Assembly: GCF_000162875.1 (NCBI RefSeq)
Contig: NZ_GG700630.1
Location: forward strand, 144,657-208,656
Direction of reading: 5' to 3'
DNA from: Slackia exigua ATCC 700122
GTDB taxonomy: Bacteria; Actinomycetota; Coriobacteriia; Coriobacteriales; Eggerthellaceae
DNA length: 64,000 nt
The position numbers and the translations under genes are program-made. Positions 8,574 to 17,748 of the stretch are shown here, piece by piece (the stretch's first letter is position 1; each line of letters starts with the position of its first letter). Under the pieces are notes generated by a model. The model was not told the origin of the DNA. It saw only the letters and a list, made by a program, of their open reading frames with translations, and ran no database searches.

Positions 8574-8630
8574 AAGGCCTCGTTTCCGTTTGAGCAATCG
8601 TACTACATCGAGGCGCCGACACCGAAGGAC

Positions 8631-9830
8631 ATGCCGTTGTACATCACCGATACGAAGCAACTGGAGGAATTCGTCGCGTTTGCGCGCACCTGCGACGTCG
8701 TGGCGATCGATACCGAATTCCTGCGCGAGCGCTGCTACTGGGCCAAGCTCTGCCTGATCCAGCTCGGAACCGACGAACGGTCGGTCGTGGTCGATCCCCT
8801 CAAGGTGCACGACCTCTCTCCGCTGCGCGATCTGATGGTCGATACGTCCGTGGTCAAGGTGTTCCATGCGGCGACCCAGGACCTGGACATCCTGTTCCAC
8901 GAACTCGACGTCATGCCCGATCCCATCTTCGACACCCAAGTCGCCGCAGCCCTGCTCGGACAGACGGTTCAGGTCGGTTATGGGACGCTCGTTCTGAACG
9001 AATGCGGCGTACGCTTGAAGAAGGCCGATTCCTTCACCGACTGGGCGCGACGCCCTTTGTCTTCCTCGCAGATCAATTACGCGCTCGAAGACGTCGTCTA
9101 CTTGCCGCGCATCTATCGTCAGCTCACGGAACGCCTCGAAGCGCTCGGACGCGCGAGCTGGCTCGAGCACGACTTCGCGGAGCTCGTCGATCCTTCGCGG
9201 TATCGGGTCGATCCGGAAAACCGCTGGCGGCACCTGAAGAACGTCAATCAGCTCAGCGGCCGCCAGCTCGCCTGCGCGAAGCATGTCGCCGCATGGCGCG
9301 AACGCAAAGCCATGGAACGAAACATCCCGCGCAAGGCCGTGCTTTCCGACGTGCAGATCGTGGAGATCTGCCGTCGTGAGCCTCGATCGATCGACGATAT
9401 GTTCATGGTCAGGGGCGTTGCGTCGGCGCTGTCCACGAAAGAGGCGCGTGACGTGCTCTCCGCGTGCAAAAAAGGCCTTGAAACGCCCGACGACGAATGC
9501 CCGTCGCTCGCACGCGCGCCTCGCGGCGAGCAGAACGTCGACGCGCAGACCGCGCTCCTCGCGGCGCTCGTCCATCAGCGCGCACGGGAGAATTCCATCG
9601 CTTTTTCCGCGATCACCTCGAACGCCGAGCTCGCGCGCATCGCGCGCGGACATACGGACGACTGCGACCTCCTGAAAGGATGGCGGCGCGCCATCGCGGG
9701 AAAAGACGTGCTCAAGCTCATGGCGGGAAAATTCACGCTGACGATCAAAGACGGTCAGCTGCGCGTGTCCAAGCGTCGGCTTAGAAGCGGAAAGCCGAAG
9801 GACCCGACGGAGCTTTCGGCCGCTGTTTAG
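8631..9830 (+). CDS. rnd: Ribonuclease D
   Basis: 399 residues. A DEDDy exonuclease domain shows all catalytic residues: Asp27 and Glu29 in AIDTEFL, Asp84 in HAATQDLDIL, Tyr150 and Asp154 in INYALEDVVYLPR. HRDC-type helical domains follow (around 200-290 and 300-370), for RNA binding. It trims 3' ends of tRNA and other stable RNAs in the cytoplasm. The ATG at 8631 is the first in-frame start giving a family-like N-terminus (MPLYITDTKQLEEF); its ribosome site (GAAGG) is close and weak. The frame is open far upstream only because it runs antisense through the lipid kinase. Confidence 0.9.
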   Translation: MPLYITDTKQLEEFVAFARTCDVVAIDTEFLRERCYWAKLCLIQLGTDERSVVVDPLKVHDLSPLRDLMVDTSVVKVFHAATQDLDILFHELDVMPDPIFDTQVAAALLGQTVQVGYGTLVLNECGVRLKKADSFTDWARRPLSSSQINYALEDVVYLPRIYRQLTERLEALGRASWLEHDFAELVDPSRYRVDPENRWRHLKNVNQLSGRQLACAKHVAAWRERKAMERNIPRKAVLSDVQIVEICRREPRSIDDMFMVRGVASALSTKEARDVLSACKKGLETPDDECPSLARAPRGEQNVDAQTALLAALVHQRARENSIAFSAITSNAELARIARGHTDDCDLLKGWRRAIAGKDVLKLMAGKFTLTIKDGQLRVSKRRLRSGKPKDPTELSAAV

Positions 9831-9969
9831 GGCTTTCGCATGCGATCGCGCATGCAACGTCGTTTTTTGGATACGAATTCATTACGGCGTAACGTAAGGC
9901 TTCGCGGCGATGGCCCTGTACCGTATAATGCATGAAAAACGAACGTAAGTACGATTTTAAGGAGCACGC

Positions 9970-10668
9970 ATGCCTTTCTCCGGCGGTTCTTTCGGCCTGT
10001 ACATCGCGGTCATGGTCCTGACGCTCATCATCGGCGGGGGAGCGCAGGCATATGTGTCGTCCCAGCTCAAGGGTAAAAGCAGAATCCAGAGCTCCTGGGG
10101 CGTCACAGGCGTCGACATGGCGCGCCGCATGGCGCACGACAAGGGCATCGGCGCCATTCCCGTCTATCAGGGAGGGCCTAACCAGGATCATTTCGATCCT
10201 CGCAACAACTCCGTCACGCTCGGCACCGAGACCTTCGGCCAGACCAGCCTGACGGCCGTCGCGACGGCCGTGCACGAGGTCGGCCATGCCTGCCAATACG
10301 CCGAGGGGTATTGGTTCATGAGCGTACGCAGCGCATTCGCTCCGATCGCATCACTCGCGTCCAACGGCTGGATCATCGTGTTCTTCATGGGCATCTTCTT
10401 CGGTGCCGCAAGCGCCCTCGGCGCGTTCTTCATCAAACTCGGCATCGTCATGTTCGCGGCCGTGCTTCTGTTCCATCTGATCACGCTTCCCGTCGAATTC
10501 GACGCATCGCGGCGCGGACTCGCGTATCTGCGCGATTGCGGCATGAACCAGGGCGAGCTTGCAGCATGTTCGCAGGTTCTGCGCGCGTGCGCGCTCACAT
10601 ACGTCGCCGCAGCGCTCACGGCCCTCATTCAGTTCCTGTACATGCTCCTTTCCGTTCGCGACAACTAG
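9970..10668 (+). CDS. YugP-family neutral zinc metallopeptidase, membrane-bound
   Basis: 232 residues of the Zn_peptidase_2 (YugP) family. One N-terminal helix (YIAVMVLTLIIGGGA) is followed by the zincin motif HEVGH at 102-106 (AVHEVGHACQYAE), then helices around 118-170 and a final helix (AALTALIQFLYMLL). Family substrate is not known. Start at 9970 follows AAGGAG with seven bases spacing. xseA begins seven bases after its stop, so they probably share a transcript. Confidence 0.87.
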   Translation: MPFSGGSFGLYIAVMVLTLIIGGGAQAYVSSQLKGKSRIQSSWGVTGVDMARRMAHDKGIGAIPVYQGGPNQDHFDPRNNSVTLGTETFGQTSLTAVATAVHEVGHACQYAEGYWFMSVRSAFAPIASLASNGWIIVFFMGIFFGAASALGAFFIKLGIVMFAAVLLFHLITLPVEFDASRRGLAYLRDCGMNQGELAACSQVLRACALTYVAAALTALIQFLYMLLSVRDN

Positions 10669-10675
10669 GCGCGCC

Positions 10676-12106
10676 ATGGCGTATCGATACGCAGAGGACG
10701 TGCTAGCAGGCGAGGGCCGCAAGCCTTTCGGGGTCACCGAAGCCATCGCCCGCATGAACGGATACCTTTCGGGCTTCCCCTTGGTCATCCTGGGCGAAGT
10801 CTCGGAAGTGAACGCCAAGCGCGGCTACAGCGCCGTGTACTTCACCATCAAGGATCAGAAGTCGTCTCTGCCCTGCATGATGTGGAATACCATATACGAG
10901 CGGACCTCGGGGCTTCGCGTCGGCATGAAGATCGAGGTCGCCGGTCAATTCGATATCTACGCCCCCAAGGGACGCATGAGCTTCAAAGCATCGTCGTTCA
11001 AAATCGCGGGGGAGGGAAACCTCCGTCAGAAGGTCGACGCGCTCGCACGTGCGCTTCGCTCCGAAGGCCTCATGGATGACGCGCGCAAGCGTCCCGTTCC
11101 GCGATTTCCCGAAAAGGTGTGCGTCGTCACCTCGCCGCGAGGCGATGCGGTGCGCGACGTCCTGCGCACGCTGAGACGCAGGTTCCCCCTTGCAACGGTG
11201 TCGGTCGCAGGCGTGCCTGTCGAAGGCAAGACGGCAGCCGAAGGCATGGTGCGCGCGCTTGCGGCCTGTGCGCTGGAAGGATGCGATGTCATCCTGCTCG
11301 TGCGCGGAGGCGGTAGCTTCGAGGACCTCATGCCGTTCAACGACGAGGCGCTCGCACGCGCGGTGGCCGCGTCGCCCGTTCCCGTGGTCACGGGCATCGG
11401 GCACGAACCCGACACGACGATCGCCGACATGGTATCCGACCACCGCGCTTCCACGCCTACGGCGGCGGCCGAGGCGGTCTCGCCGTCCCCGGAACAGATG
11501 AACGCGTTGTTCGCATCCTACGCCGAACGCCTGTCCGGTCCCCTGGGCCATCGTCTCGAGCGCACGCGCATCCGTTTGGACGCCGTCGCAGGACGCCCCG
11601 TCTTCCGCGACTCGGCCGCTTTGATCGCGGAGGACCTCATGCGGCTCGATATGGCATCCGATCGCCTGCATCGAGCCCTGCCCGAATCGCTTGCGCGCAA
11701 CAGAACGTCGCTCGACGCCTATGAGGGCCGCCTGAGACGATCGGTATCCTTCGACGCACGACGGACCCGGCTCGAAAGCATGCAGACTCGTTTGAACGCC
11801 TCCGGAAAACGGATCCTCGACCACGAAGCCGCCGCGTTCGGATCCGCGACCGAGCGCATGCGCGCCATCGGCGCAACGCTGACGTCTGCGGCGCGGCACG
11901 ACCTGGCGTTGCGCGCCGGGCATCTGCACGATCTCTCGCCGCTCTCCATTCTGTCGCGGGGTTACGCCATGGCGACCGATAAGGATGGACACGTCGTGAA
12001 GCATGCGGATGCCGGCCTCGTGGGTTCTGCGATCAAAGTCCGCGTCTCGGACGGCGTGCTGGACTGCTCGGTCGAATCGGTCTCCCAAGAACGAAGAGGG
12101 TCTTGA
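10676..12106 (+). CDS. xseA: Exodeoxyribonuclease VII large subunit
   Basis: 476 residues. An OB fold (about 20-115; YLSGFPLVILGEVSEVN, VYFTIKDQKSSLPCMMW) binds single-stranded DNA. The catalytic domain follows, with VTSPRGDAVRDVL, LVRGGGSFEDLMPFND and TGIGHEPDTTIADMVSDHRASTPTAAAE. The C-terminal part is a long coiled coil carrying XseB contacts. With XseB it degrades single-stranded DNA in repair. The first ATG after the YugP stop is used; it has only a weak ribosome site, so translational coupling is likely. A frame extension upstream would overlap yugP by over 100 bases. Confidence 0.94.
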   Translation: MAYRYAEDVLAGEGRKPFGVTEAIARMNGYLSGFPLVILGEVSEVNAKRGYSAVYFTIKDQKSSLPCMMWNTIYERTSGLRVGMKIEVAGQFDIYAPKGRMSFKASSFKIAGEGNLRQKVDALARALRSEGLMDDARKRPVPRFPEKVCVVTSPRGDAVRDVLRTLRRRFPLATVSVAGVPVEGKTAAEGMVRALAACALEGCDVILLVRGGGSFEDLMPFNDEALARAVAASPVPVVTGIGHEPDTTIADMVSDHRASTPTAAAEAVSPSPEQMNALFASYAERLSGPLGHRLERTRIRLDAVAGRPVFRDSAALIAEDLMRLDMASDRLHRALPESLARNRTSLDAYEGRLRRSVSFDARRTRLESMQTRLNASGKRILDHEAAAFGSATERMRAIGATLTSAARHDLALRAGHLHDLSPLSILSRGYAMATDKDGHVVKHADAGLVGSAIKVRVSDGVLDCSVESVSQERRGS

Positions 12107-12185
12107 CGTTTTTCAATCGCGTTCTGCGCATACGCATTTCACGATGCGCGCACCCCGCGCGTTCGGCTCAAGAAAGGAATGGATC

Positions 12186-12437
12186 ATGGAAGATACCCGA
12201 AAGAACATCGACGAGCTTTCGTTTCGCGAGGCTATGGCCGAACTCGACCAAGTCGTCGCGAGCCTCGAAGGCAACGGTCTCGAGCTCGAAGACAGCCTGA
12301 AGCAGTATGAACGGGGCGTCGGTCTGCTGGCTTCGCTGAAGTCCCGCCTCGATGAAGCCCAACAGAAGGTCGAGGTGCTCATGGGGCAGTTGGACGCTAG
12401 CGCCGACGACGCTACCACTGACACCACGCTTTCGTAG
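12186..12437 (+). CDS. xseB: Exodeoxyribonuclease VII small subunit
   Basis: 83 residues with the family core FREAMAELDQVVASLEGNGLELEDSLKQYERGVGLL, a helical hairpin that binds XseA. AAGGA precedes the ATG. It follows xseA after 79 bases in the same direction. The last 15 residues are Asp/Thr-rich and probably disordered. Confidence 0.94.
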   Translation: MEDTRKNIDELSFREAMAELDQVVASLEGNGLELEDSLKQYERGVGLLASLKSRLDEAQQKVEVLMGQLDASADDATTDTTLS

Positions 12438-12502
12438 GCATCCGTCATTTTCAAGTACACTGCGCGTATTCGGTCGCATTCGTGAAGCAAAGGGGACGCA
12501 GC

Positions 12503-12853
12503 ATGGACGACTGCCTGTTTTGCAAGATAGCTGCGGGAGATATTCCTTCGAACAAGGTATATGAAGACGATGACGTTTACGCGTTCGACGATATCTCGCC
12601 GATGATGCCGGTCCACACCCTGATCATCCCGAAAGAGCATTACGACAGCCTGAATGACGACGTGCCCGAGGAAATCCTGGGCAAAGTCTTCGCCGCCGCG
12701 CGGAAGGTCGCGAAACTCAAGGGCATCGATGCGAGCGGTTTCCGCATCGTCTCGAACGCGGGCGAAGACGCCATGCAATCGGTTCATCATCTGCACGTCC
12801 ACGTGCTTGGCGGCGAAGCCATGAATGACGGGTCACCGAAGAAAATAGGGTAG
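12503..12853 (+). CDS. HIT-family nucleotide hydrolase
   Basis: 116 residues. CLFCKIAAGDIPSNKVYEDDDVYAFDD at the N-terminus (with the zinc-type CxxC of bacterial HinT proteins) and HHLHVHVLGG, the HxHxH catalytic triad, at the C-terminus. HinT enzymes hydrolyse AMP-lysine or other phosphoramidates. The ATG at 12503 follows AAGGGG. The acetate kinase GTG is only three bases beyond its stop, so the two are translationally linked. Confidence 0.92.
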   Translation: MDDCLFCKIAAGDIPSNKVYEDDDVYAFDDISPMMPVHTLIIPKEHYDSLNDDVPEEILGKVFAAARKVAKLKGIDASGFRIVSNAGEDAMQSVHHLHVHVLGGEAMNDGSPKKIG

Positions 12854-12856
12854 ACA

Positions 12857-14062
12857 GTGAAGATCCTCGTATTGAATGCCGGTTCTTCGTCCCTGAAGTA
12901 CCAGCTCATCGAAACCGACACGCAGACGATGCTGGCAAAAGGCCTCTGCGAGCGCGTCGGCAGCAAGAATTCTTACATCAAACACGGCGCCGACAAGGAC
13001 GAGCGTATCTTCCATCAGTTCATGGCCGATCACGAAGAGGCGCTGCGCGTCGTCTTCGATGCGCTCACGCATTCCGATCGATCGACGATCACGTCGATCG
13101 ATCAAATCGATGCCATCGGCCATCGCATCGTGCATGGCGGTGACTTCTTCGATGAATCGGTCCTCATCGACCAGGACGTCATCGATAAGATCGCACGTCT
13201 GTCGCCTTTGGCGCCCCTGCACAATCCGCCGGCGCTCGCGTGCATCGAAGTCTGTCAGAAGCTTGCTCCCGGCATGCCGCAGACGGCGGTGTTCGATACG
13301 GCGTTCTTCCAGACGCTTCCGCCATCGGCATACATGTACCCGCTGCCCTACGAGCTCTGCCGCGTGCATCGCATCCGCAAGTACGGGGCCCACGGCACCT
13401 CGCACCGCTATATCGCGCATCGGTGCGCCGCGCTGCTCGGACGTCCCATAGAAGACCTGAAGATCGTCACCTGCCATCTCGGCAACGGCTGCTCCATCTC
13501 GGCAGTCGACCACGGCATAGCGGTCGATACCTCGATGGGGTTCACGCCCCTCGACGGCCTCATGATGGGAACGCGCTGCGGCTCCATCGATCCTGCCATC
13601 ATCCCGTTTCTCATCGAGAACGAGAACCTGAGCGCCGCCGAAGTCAACGACATCATGAACAAGAAGTCAGGGCTTCTGGGCGTGTCGGGCATCAGCAACG
13701 ATGTGCGCGACGTGACCGACGCGGCCATGTCCGGCAACGAGCGCGCCGTGCTCGCCTACGACATGTATGCGCATTCGATCAGGAAATACCTGGGGCAGTA
13801 CATCGTTGAGATGGCCGGTGTCGATGCCATCGTCCTCACAGCAGGCGTCGGCGAGAATGCCGAGCGCATCCGTCGCCTCATCTTCGCAGGCCTCCAGCCT
13901 TTAGGTATCGTGCTCGATCAGGAGAAGAACCGTCTCAGGCACAACGGCAAAGAACGTTTCATCTCCCGCGACGAGTCTCCGGTCAAGATCATCGTCATCC
14001 CGACGAACGAAGAATTCATGATCGCCCAGGATACCTACGACATCGTTTCGAGGCTTCCGTAA
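12857..14062 (+). CDS. ackA: Acetate kinase
   Basis: 401 residues, full family length. The opening NAGSSSLKYQLIE and the internal GHRIVHGG, FDTAFFQTLPP, HGTSHRYI, CHLGNG and TAGVGENA blocks are all present. It makes ATP and acetate from acetyl phosphate. It starts at GTG 12857, nearly touching the HIT gene. Unlike the usual pta-ackA operon, phosphotransacetylase lies tail to tail with it, stop codons four bases apart. Confidence 0.96.
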   Translation: MKILVLNAGSSSLKYQLIETDTQTMLAKGLCERVGSKNSYIKHGADKDERIFHQFMADHEEALRVVFDALTHSDRSTITSIDQIDAIGHRIVHGGDFFDESVLIDQDVIDKIARLSPLAPLHNPPALACIEVCQKLAPGMPQTAVFDTAFFQTLPPSAYMYPLPYELCRVHRIRKYGAHGTSHRYIAHRCAALLGRPIEDLKIVTCHLGNGCSISAVDHGIAVDTSMGFTPLDGLMMGTRCGSIDPAIIPFLIENENLSAAEVNDIMNKKSGLLGVSGISNDVRDVTDAAMSGNERAVLAYDMYAHSIRKYLGQYIVEMAGVDAIVLTAGVGENAERIRRLIFAGLQPLGIVLDQEKNRLRHNGKERFISRDESPVKIIVIPTNEEFMIAQDTYDIVSRLP

Positions 14063-14066
14063 GAAC

Positions 14067-15059
14067 CTATGCGATCCCTTGAGCCTGAACGGCAGTGATG
14101 GCGACGACGGCAACGATGTCTTCGGCCGAGCAGCCGCGGGACAAATCATTCATCGGCGCATTGAGCCCCTGCGTGATAGGGCCGAAGGCATTGGCGCCCG
14201 CAAGACGCTGGACCAGCTTGTAACCGATATTGGCGGCATCGAGGTCGGGGAAGACGAGGACGTTCGCGCAGCCAGCGACGCTGGAGTCCGGCGCCTTTGA
14301 AGCGCCGACGCTCTGCACGATTGCGGCATCGGCTTGAAGCTCGCCGTCGATCAGGAATTCCGGCGCCTTCTCGCGAGCAAGGCGGGCCGCTTCGACGACC
14401 TTCGCCGCATCGTCGTCGATGACGCTGCCTTTGGTGGCATGCGAGAGCATGGCGACGCGCGGTTCGGCCCCTGTAAGATCCTTGAAGGATCGGGCGGATG
14501 CGACGGCGATTTCGGAAAGCTCCTCGGCATTCGGCTGGATGCAGACCGCACAGTCGCTGAACAGCATCAGGCCGTCGTCGCCGTAGGCTTCGTTCGGAAT
14601 CTCCATGATGAAAAACGAGCTCACGACCTTGGTGCCGGGTTTCGTCTTGATGACGCGCAGGGCGGGGGAAAGAACGTCTTTGGTCGGATGGCATGCACCG
14701 CTCACAAGCCCTTGGGCGCGGCCGGTCTTAAGCAGCATCGTGCCGAAATACGTCACATCGTCCATCAGCGCATCGGCCTGCTCGATCGTCATGCCCTTCG
14801 CTTTTCGGATTTCGAAGAGCGTTTCGGCAAGCTCGGCGCGCAGCGGGTCGGTCGTGTTGTCGATGACGGTCGCGCCGCTCAAATCGTATCCCGACGATGC
14901 GATGGCCTGCGGATTCCCGATGATGATCAGGTCGGCGAGCCCCTCGGTAAGGATGCGTTCGGCCGCGACGAGCGTGCGCTCGTCTTCTCCTTCAGGAAGC
15001 ACGATCGTAGTCTTCTGCTTTTTGGCCTGGGAATATACATCGCTCATAAACGTTGACAT
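14067..15059 (-). CDS. pta: Phosphate acetyltransferase
   Basis: 330 residues, the short class that contains only the catalytic domain. IVLPEGEDERTLVAAERI at the N-terminus, with SGACHPTKDVLSPALRVIKTKPG and VAMLSHATKGS further on, are typical. It exchanges CoA and phosphate between acetyl-CoA and acetyl phosphate. Start at 15059 has AAAGGA seven bases upstream. It is convergent with ackA, so the two halves of the acetate pathway are transcribed separately here. Confidence 0.95.
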   Translation of the reverse strand: MSTFMSDVYSQAKKQKTTIVLPEGEDERTLVAAERILTEGLADLIIIGNPQAIASSGYDLSGATVIDNTTDPLRAELAETLFEIRKAKGMTIEQADALMDDVTYFGTMLLKTGRAQGLVSGACHPTKDVLSPALRVIKTKPGTKVVSSFFIMEIPNEAYGDDGLMLFSDCAVCIQPNAEELSEIAVASARSFKDLTGAEPRVAMLSHATKGSVIDDDAAKVVEAARLAREKAPEFLIDGELQADAAIVQSVGASKAPDSSVAGCANVLVFPDLDAANIGYKLVQRLAGANAFGPITQGLNAPMNDLSRGCSAEDIVAVVAITAVQAQGIA

Positions 15060-15367
15060 GCAGGATCCTTTCGAGGCGAAGATCTTCGTCGCAAAACCGA
15101 AGACGTTTCGGCTTCACGCGCTGATACGACGATTCTTGCAGAGATGCGCCGTGCTGCGCAAGCACCGGATGTCGTGCGGGCGAAATATAGATGGAATGCG
15201 GCATCTGTTGACATCGCGAAATTGCATCGAAAGGCCGGAATGGCAATAATGGATACCGCATGCGCGCAAGCCGCACCGACTCGTATCGGTCGCCGTTGCG
15301 CGCGCCGCACCAGAAACGCTCTGCGCGACGATCGCGGCTGCATACCAACGTATTCGACAGGAGCATC
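15060..15367. other. Intergenic region between pta and the glycosyltransferase
   Basis: 308 bases between divergent genes. No credible small gene. A TTGACA at 15208-15213 on the plus strand has no matching -10 at the proper distance, so I cannot place a promoter for either gene. Confidence 0.6.
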
Positions 15368-16399
15368 GTGAAAGCCATTTCATTCGCCATTCCGTGCTAT
15401 AACTCGGCCGCCTACATGGATACCTGCATCGAGTCGATCATGGCTTGCGTCGACGAGCGCAATGACATCGAAATCATCATCGTCGACGACGGTTCGACCA
15501 AAGACGACACCGCGGTGCGCGCCGACGAGTGGCAAAAACGCCATCCATCGGTCATCAAAGCGGTTCATCAGCCGAACGGAGGGCATGGCGAAGCGGTCAA
15601 CACCGGCCTCGCGAACGCGACAGGACTGTATTTCAAGGTCGTGGATTCGGATGACTGGCTCGATCGCGATTCGCTCGAAAAGGTGCTCGATTACGTGCGT
15701 TCGCAGATCGGCGTATCCGAGCCGACCGATCTCGTCATAGCGAACTACGTATACGAGAAGGTTCACGAGGGCACGCATACCACGATGCGTTATCGCAACG
15801 TGTTCCCGACGGAAAGGCAATTCGGGTGGGAGGACACCAAGGGTTTCCGCCAGTCCCAATACCTGCTCATGCATTCGGTCATCTATCGCGCGCAGCTTCT
15901 GCGCGATTGCGGGCTGAAACTGCCGAAGCACACGTTCTATGTCGATAACATCTTCGTCTACGTGCCCCTGCCTCATGTGAAGACGATGTACTATCTGGAT
16001 GCCGATCTGTACCGGTACTTCATCGGCCGCGAGGATCAGAGCGTCAACCAGGATGTCATGTACTCACGCCGCGACCAGCAGGTGCGTGTGACTCGCGCGA
16101 TGATCGATGCGGTCGATCTGGATGCGGACGTGCCTTCCGAGAAACTGCGCCGGTATATGCGCACCTACCTTTCCATGATGATGGCCATCAGCTCGGTATT
16201 CCTGCGCATGCACCGCACGCCTGAGAACGATGCGGCCCTCGAATCGCTCTGGAAGTATCTTGCCATCCGTCGTCCGCAGCTCGCACCGAAGATCAGGCAT
16301 TCGCTCATCAACGCGGCCCTGAACCTTCCCGGCGAAGCAGGACGCCGCGTAGGGCTTGCCGGATATGCCGTCGCACGCAGGATCTTCAAGTTCAACTAA
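15368..16399 (+). CDS. Family 2 glycosyltransferase
   Basis: 343 residues. A GT-A fold is shown by FAIPCYNSAAYMDTCIESI, IIIVDDGS and the metal-binding DSDDWLDRDSL. The C-terminal third is helical with no membrane helices, so it acts in the cytoplasm or at the inner membrane face. It would transfer a nucleotide-activated sugar to a glycan or lipid; the acceptor is unknown. The GTG at 15368 has AGGAG four bases upstream. It is isolated from any polysaccharide cluster. Confidence 0.88.
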   Translation: MKAISFAIPCYNSAAYMDTCIESIMACVDERNDIEIIIVDDGSTKDDTAVRADEWQKRHPSVIKAVHQPNGGHGEAVNTGLANATGLYFKVVDSDDWLDRDSLEKVLDYVRSQIGVSEPTDLVIANYVYEKVHEGTHTTMRYRNVFPTERQFGWEDTKGFRQSQYLLMHSVIYRAQLLRDCGLKLPKHTFYVDNIFVYVPLPHVKTMYYLDADLYRYFIGREDQSVNQDVMYSRRDQQVRVTRAMIDAVDLDADVPSEKLRRYMRTYLSMMMAISSVFLRMHRTPENDAALESLWKYLAIRRPQLAPKIRHSLINAALNLPGEAGRRVGLAGYAVARRIFKFN

Positions 16400-16428
16400 G
16401 AGGCCAAACGGGCGCGCCTGGCAATCGA

Positions 16429-17748
16429 TCATGCGTAATCTTCGGGATTCTTGGCGGCCGTGCCGGTCGTGTTCTCTTTCACATGAAGATCTCGGCCGAA
16501 GTACACCGCCGCCTCTCCGAACCGGTTTCTGACGATATCCGTCGCGCTCGCAAGTTCGCGCGCATGCCGTTGCAGGATCGCATCGCCGCGATCTGCCGAG
16601 GACATGGCGCGGTCGTTGTCGCTATCCTGAACGGCATCGGTTAAATCCGCATCGAAAAGCGCTTCCTGCACAGGAGCAGCATCTTCCCTGAAATCCGATA
16701 CGCCGATGCCGACGAGCCGCACACGTGAAGGCGCGCTCCACACGCGTTTGATCAGAGATGCGGCATGAACCATGATTTCGTGCTCATTGTCCGTCGGAAC
16801 CTGCAGTTTGACCTGGGCGTTGCGAATGGATCGATCGGCGAACCTCAGTTTCAGCGACACCGTGCGGCCTTTGAGTTCCTTGGCGCGCAGACGGCGTCCG
16901 ACCTTTGCAGCCATGGTCGCGCACGCATTATGTATGTCGTCGTAGGATATAAGGTCGACGGCGAAAGTGGTTTCGCTCGATACGGATTTGACCTCGTTGC
17001 TGGACGAGACGGACGATGCGTCGAGTCCGAAGCAGCGATCGCGCATCATCGAAGCGTTCTTGCCGTAGATCGACTCGAGAAGACGATCGGGCGCATGCGC
17101 CAAGTCGCCCAACGTGTCGATGCCATGGGCCTTCAAAGCCTCTTCGGCGCGCTCACCTACGCCGGACATCGTGCGAATGGGAAGAGGGGAGAGAAATTCA
17201 ATCTCTTGACCTGGATAAATGATGGTCATCCCGCTCGGTTTATCGAAATCCGACGCGATCTTCGCGATGGTCTTGCTGGAGCCGACCCCGATGGAGCACG
17301 TGACGCCCAGATCGGCAACACGCTCTTGAATCCGTCGAGCGATGGCGACAGGATGCTCGGTATTCACGCGCGTCGGCGTGACATCCAAGAACGCCTCGTC
17401 GATGCTGACCTGTTGAAGATAGGGGCTTTCGTCACGCAGAATGTCCATGACCGCACGCGAGACCTCTCGATAGCGATCGAAATGACCGGATGTCCAGATA
17501 GCCTGCGGGCAAAGCGTGCGCGCCCGAGACGATGGCATGGCGCTATGAACGCCGAAGACACGCGCCTCATAGCTGGCTGTGGAAACGACGCCGTGCTTGT
17601 CCGCATCGCCGCCGACGATAACGGGTTTCCCACGCCAATCAGGATGGTCGAGCTGTTCGACCGATGCGAAGAACGCATCCAGATCCACGAGCAAGATGGC
17701 TTTGCCTCTCCAAGGTGTTTCACCTGGTATGTTCGTGGGAAGCTTCAC
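16429..17748 (-). CDS. dinB: DNA polymerase IV (Y family)
   Basis: 439 residues, longer than the usual 350-400. The palm domain shows ILLVDLDAFFASVEQLD, YEARVFGVHSAM and SIDEAFLDVT, the acidic catalytic set. The thumb has SIGVGSSKTIAKIASDFDKPSG and the little finger domain begins near 240. The roughly 60-residue C-terminal tail is Asp-rich, then variable; a clear beta-clamp motif is not obvious, though QEALFDADL near 370 fits one (QxxLF). Start is the GTG at 17748 with AGAGG upstream. It performs translesion synthesis; the LexA-like box upstream fits SOS control. Confidence 0.93.
   Translation of the reverse strand: MKLPTNIPGETPWRGKAILLVDLDAFFASVEQLDHPDWRGKPVIVGGDADKHGVVSTASYEARVFGVHSAMPSSRARTLCPQAIWTSGHFDRYREVSRAVMDILRDESPYLQQVSIDEAFLDVTPTRVNTEHPVAIARRIQERVADLGVTCSIGVGSSKTIAKIASDFDKPSGMTIIYPGQEIEFLSPLPIRTMSGVGERAEEALKAHGIDTLGDLAHAPDRLLESIYGKNASMMRDRCFGLDASSVSSSNEVKSVSSETTFAVDLISYDDIHNACATMAAKVGRRLRAKELKGRTVSLKLRFADRSIRNAQVKLQVPTDNEHEIMVHAASLIKRVWSAPSRVRLVGIGVSDFREDAAPVQEALFDADLTDAVQDSDNDRAMSSADRGDAILQRHARELASATDIVRNRFGEAAVYFGRDLHVKENTTGTAAKNPEDYA

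Noticed and set aside
7770-8630. N-terminal extension giving a 686-residue RNase D
   Set aside because: The extra frame is antisense to the lipid kinase, has no family likeness, and the family N-terminus starts at 8631.
8574-9857. N-terminal extension fusing a 428-residue stretch to the lipid kinase
   Set aside because: It is antisense to RNase D; the kinase start at 8573 has a ribosome site and matches the family.
15208-15213. TTGACA as -35 of the glycosyltransferase promoter
   Set aside because: No -10 hexamer lies 16-18 bases downstream.
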